In this document: positions 63,873 through 64,000 of the stretch, in pieces | Layout of the letters: every line of letters begins with the position of its first letter | Position numbering within the stretch: position 1 is the stretch's first letter | Assembly (NCBI RefSeq): GCF_016735515.1 | Contig: NZ_JAERQZ010000001.1 | Span: 4,080,746 to 4,144,745, forward strand | Direction of reading: 5' to 3' | Origin: Piscinibacter sp. HJYY11 | Lineage (GTDB): Bacteria; Pseudomonadota; Gammaproteobacteria; Burkholderiales; Burkholderiaceae_C | Length of the DNA: 64,000 bases | Made by a program: the position numbers and the translations under genes | The notes under the pieces: generated by a model | Told to the model about the DNA's origin: nothing | The model's input: only the letters and a program-made list of their open reading frames with translations | Database searches by the model: none

Positions 63873-63949
63873 GTGCAGCCTTGTCTTGAACGACCCGAAG
63901 GGTAGGCAGCGCGACCCATGAAGTAAAATGGTATTAGTTCAACATTCGA

Positions 63950-63962
63950 TGAATGGTGTTCA
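63950..63962. promoter_or_regulatory. MetR box
   Basis: TGAATGGTGTTCA is a perfect match to the MetR consensus TGAA-N5-TTCA. It lies 3 bases before the metR start, a place suited to autorepression. Further half sites, TGAA (63919-63922) and TTCA (63938-63941), lie nearer to metE and may support its activation. Confidence 0.8.
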
Positions 63963-63965
63963 TAG

Positions 63966-64000
63966 ATGCTGGAGCGCATCCACCTCGCCATCGTGCGAGA
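63966..64000 (+). CDS. metR: MetR LysR-type regulator, N-terminal fragment
   Basis: Only the first 11 codons are in the window: MLERIHLAIVRE, which matches the start of MetR (a LysR-type activator of metE that uses homocysteine as coinducer). It is divergent from metE with a MetR box between, the classical metE-metR layout. The rest of the gene lies beyond the window. Confidence 0.85.
   Translation, partial: MLERIHLAIVR

Noticed and set aside
63873..63965. Possible cobalamin riboswitch before metE.
   Set aside because: The gap is only 93 bases, too short for the aptamer, and is filled by MetR sites.

Overview
The window is high-GC, densely coded DNA with short intergenic gaps and many ATGA stop/start overlaps. 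Gene content (Burkholderia-type porin, TRAP transporters, XerC-DUF484-DapF-acyltransferase-MetK block, TlyA beside AhcY, an SAH riboswitch) points to a betaproteobacterium of the Burkholderiales, probably near the Rubrivivax/Leptothrix/Rhizobacter group. That placement is inferred from gene order and protein style, not from a search. I found no rRNA, tRNA, CRISPR array, insertion sequence or prophage, and no gene-free stretch longer than about 310 bases.

Region 1 (1-5140) is a catabolic operon: the end of a TRAP permease, its DctP binding protein, a shikimate dehydrogenase homologue, an HPPD-like protein, a TIM-barrel 3-dehydroshikimate dehydratase-like protein and a porin. Together they suggest uptake of a quinate/shikimate-type compound and conversion toward protocatechuate. 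Region 2 (5150-20560) is mixed: a large membrane TPR protein, two ECF sigma factors with SnoaL-like tails, peroxiredoxin, glutaredoxin, an esterase, a folate cyclo-ligase, small VOC and DGPF proteins, an AraC/MFS/reductase locus and an M16 peptidase. The second sigma factor is of ECF41 type; it and the AhpD-like gene after it each carry a TGTCACA-N16-CGTC promoter.

Region 3 (20570-23780) is the minus-strand operon ahcY-tlyA-metF behind an S-adenosylhomocysteine riboswitch. Region 4 (23880-28680) is a five-gene, mostly translationally coupled operon (MFS, TetR, HAD phosphatase, MFS, metallo-hydrolase) behind a 20-bp TetR-type palindrome. Region 5 (28680-35000) holds a YcaQ-type glycosylase homologue, an SDR, an AhpD-like protein, a two-component pair and an AraC regulator. 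Region 6 (35020-45420) is core metabolism and envelope: metK, two lipid A-type acyltransferases, dapF, DUF484, xerC, a MarR/hotdog pair, an rRNA methyltransferase, an Lrp regulator and glmS.

Region 7 (45500-59710) is the most interesting part. It packs together two LuxR-type response regulators, a Cache-domain histidine kinase, two free secreted Cache proteins, a chemoreceptor and a diguanylate cyclase that share one sensory domain, an orphan ABC-type binding protein, a lipoprotein metallo-hydrolase, an RBBP9-like pseudo-hydrolase and a complete TakP-like 2-oxoacid TRAP transporter with a terminator between the binding protein and the membrane subunits. I read it as a sense-and-import module linking one ligand family to transcription, chemotaxis and c-di-GMP. 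Region 8 (59730-64000) has an LpxR-type lipid A deacylase, an isochorismatase-like hydrolase and metE divergent from the start of metR, with a perfect MetR box. With metK, ahcY, metF, metE/metR and the 5-formyl-THF cyclo-ligase, much of the methionine/one-carbon cycle lies in this window.
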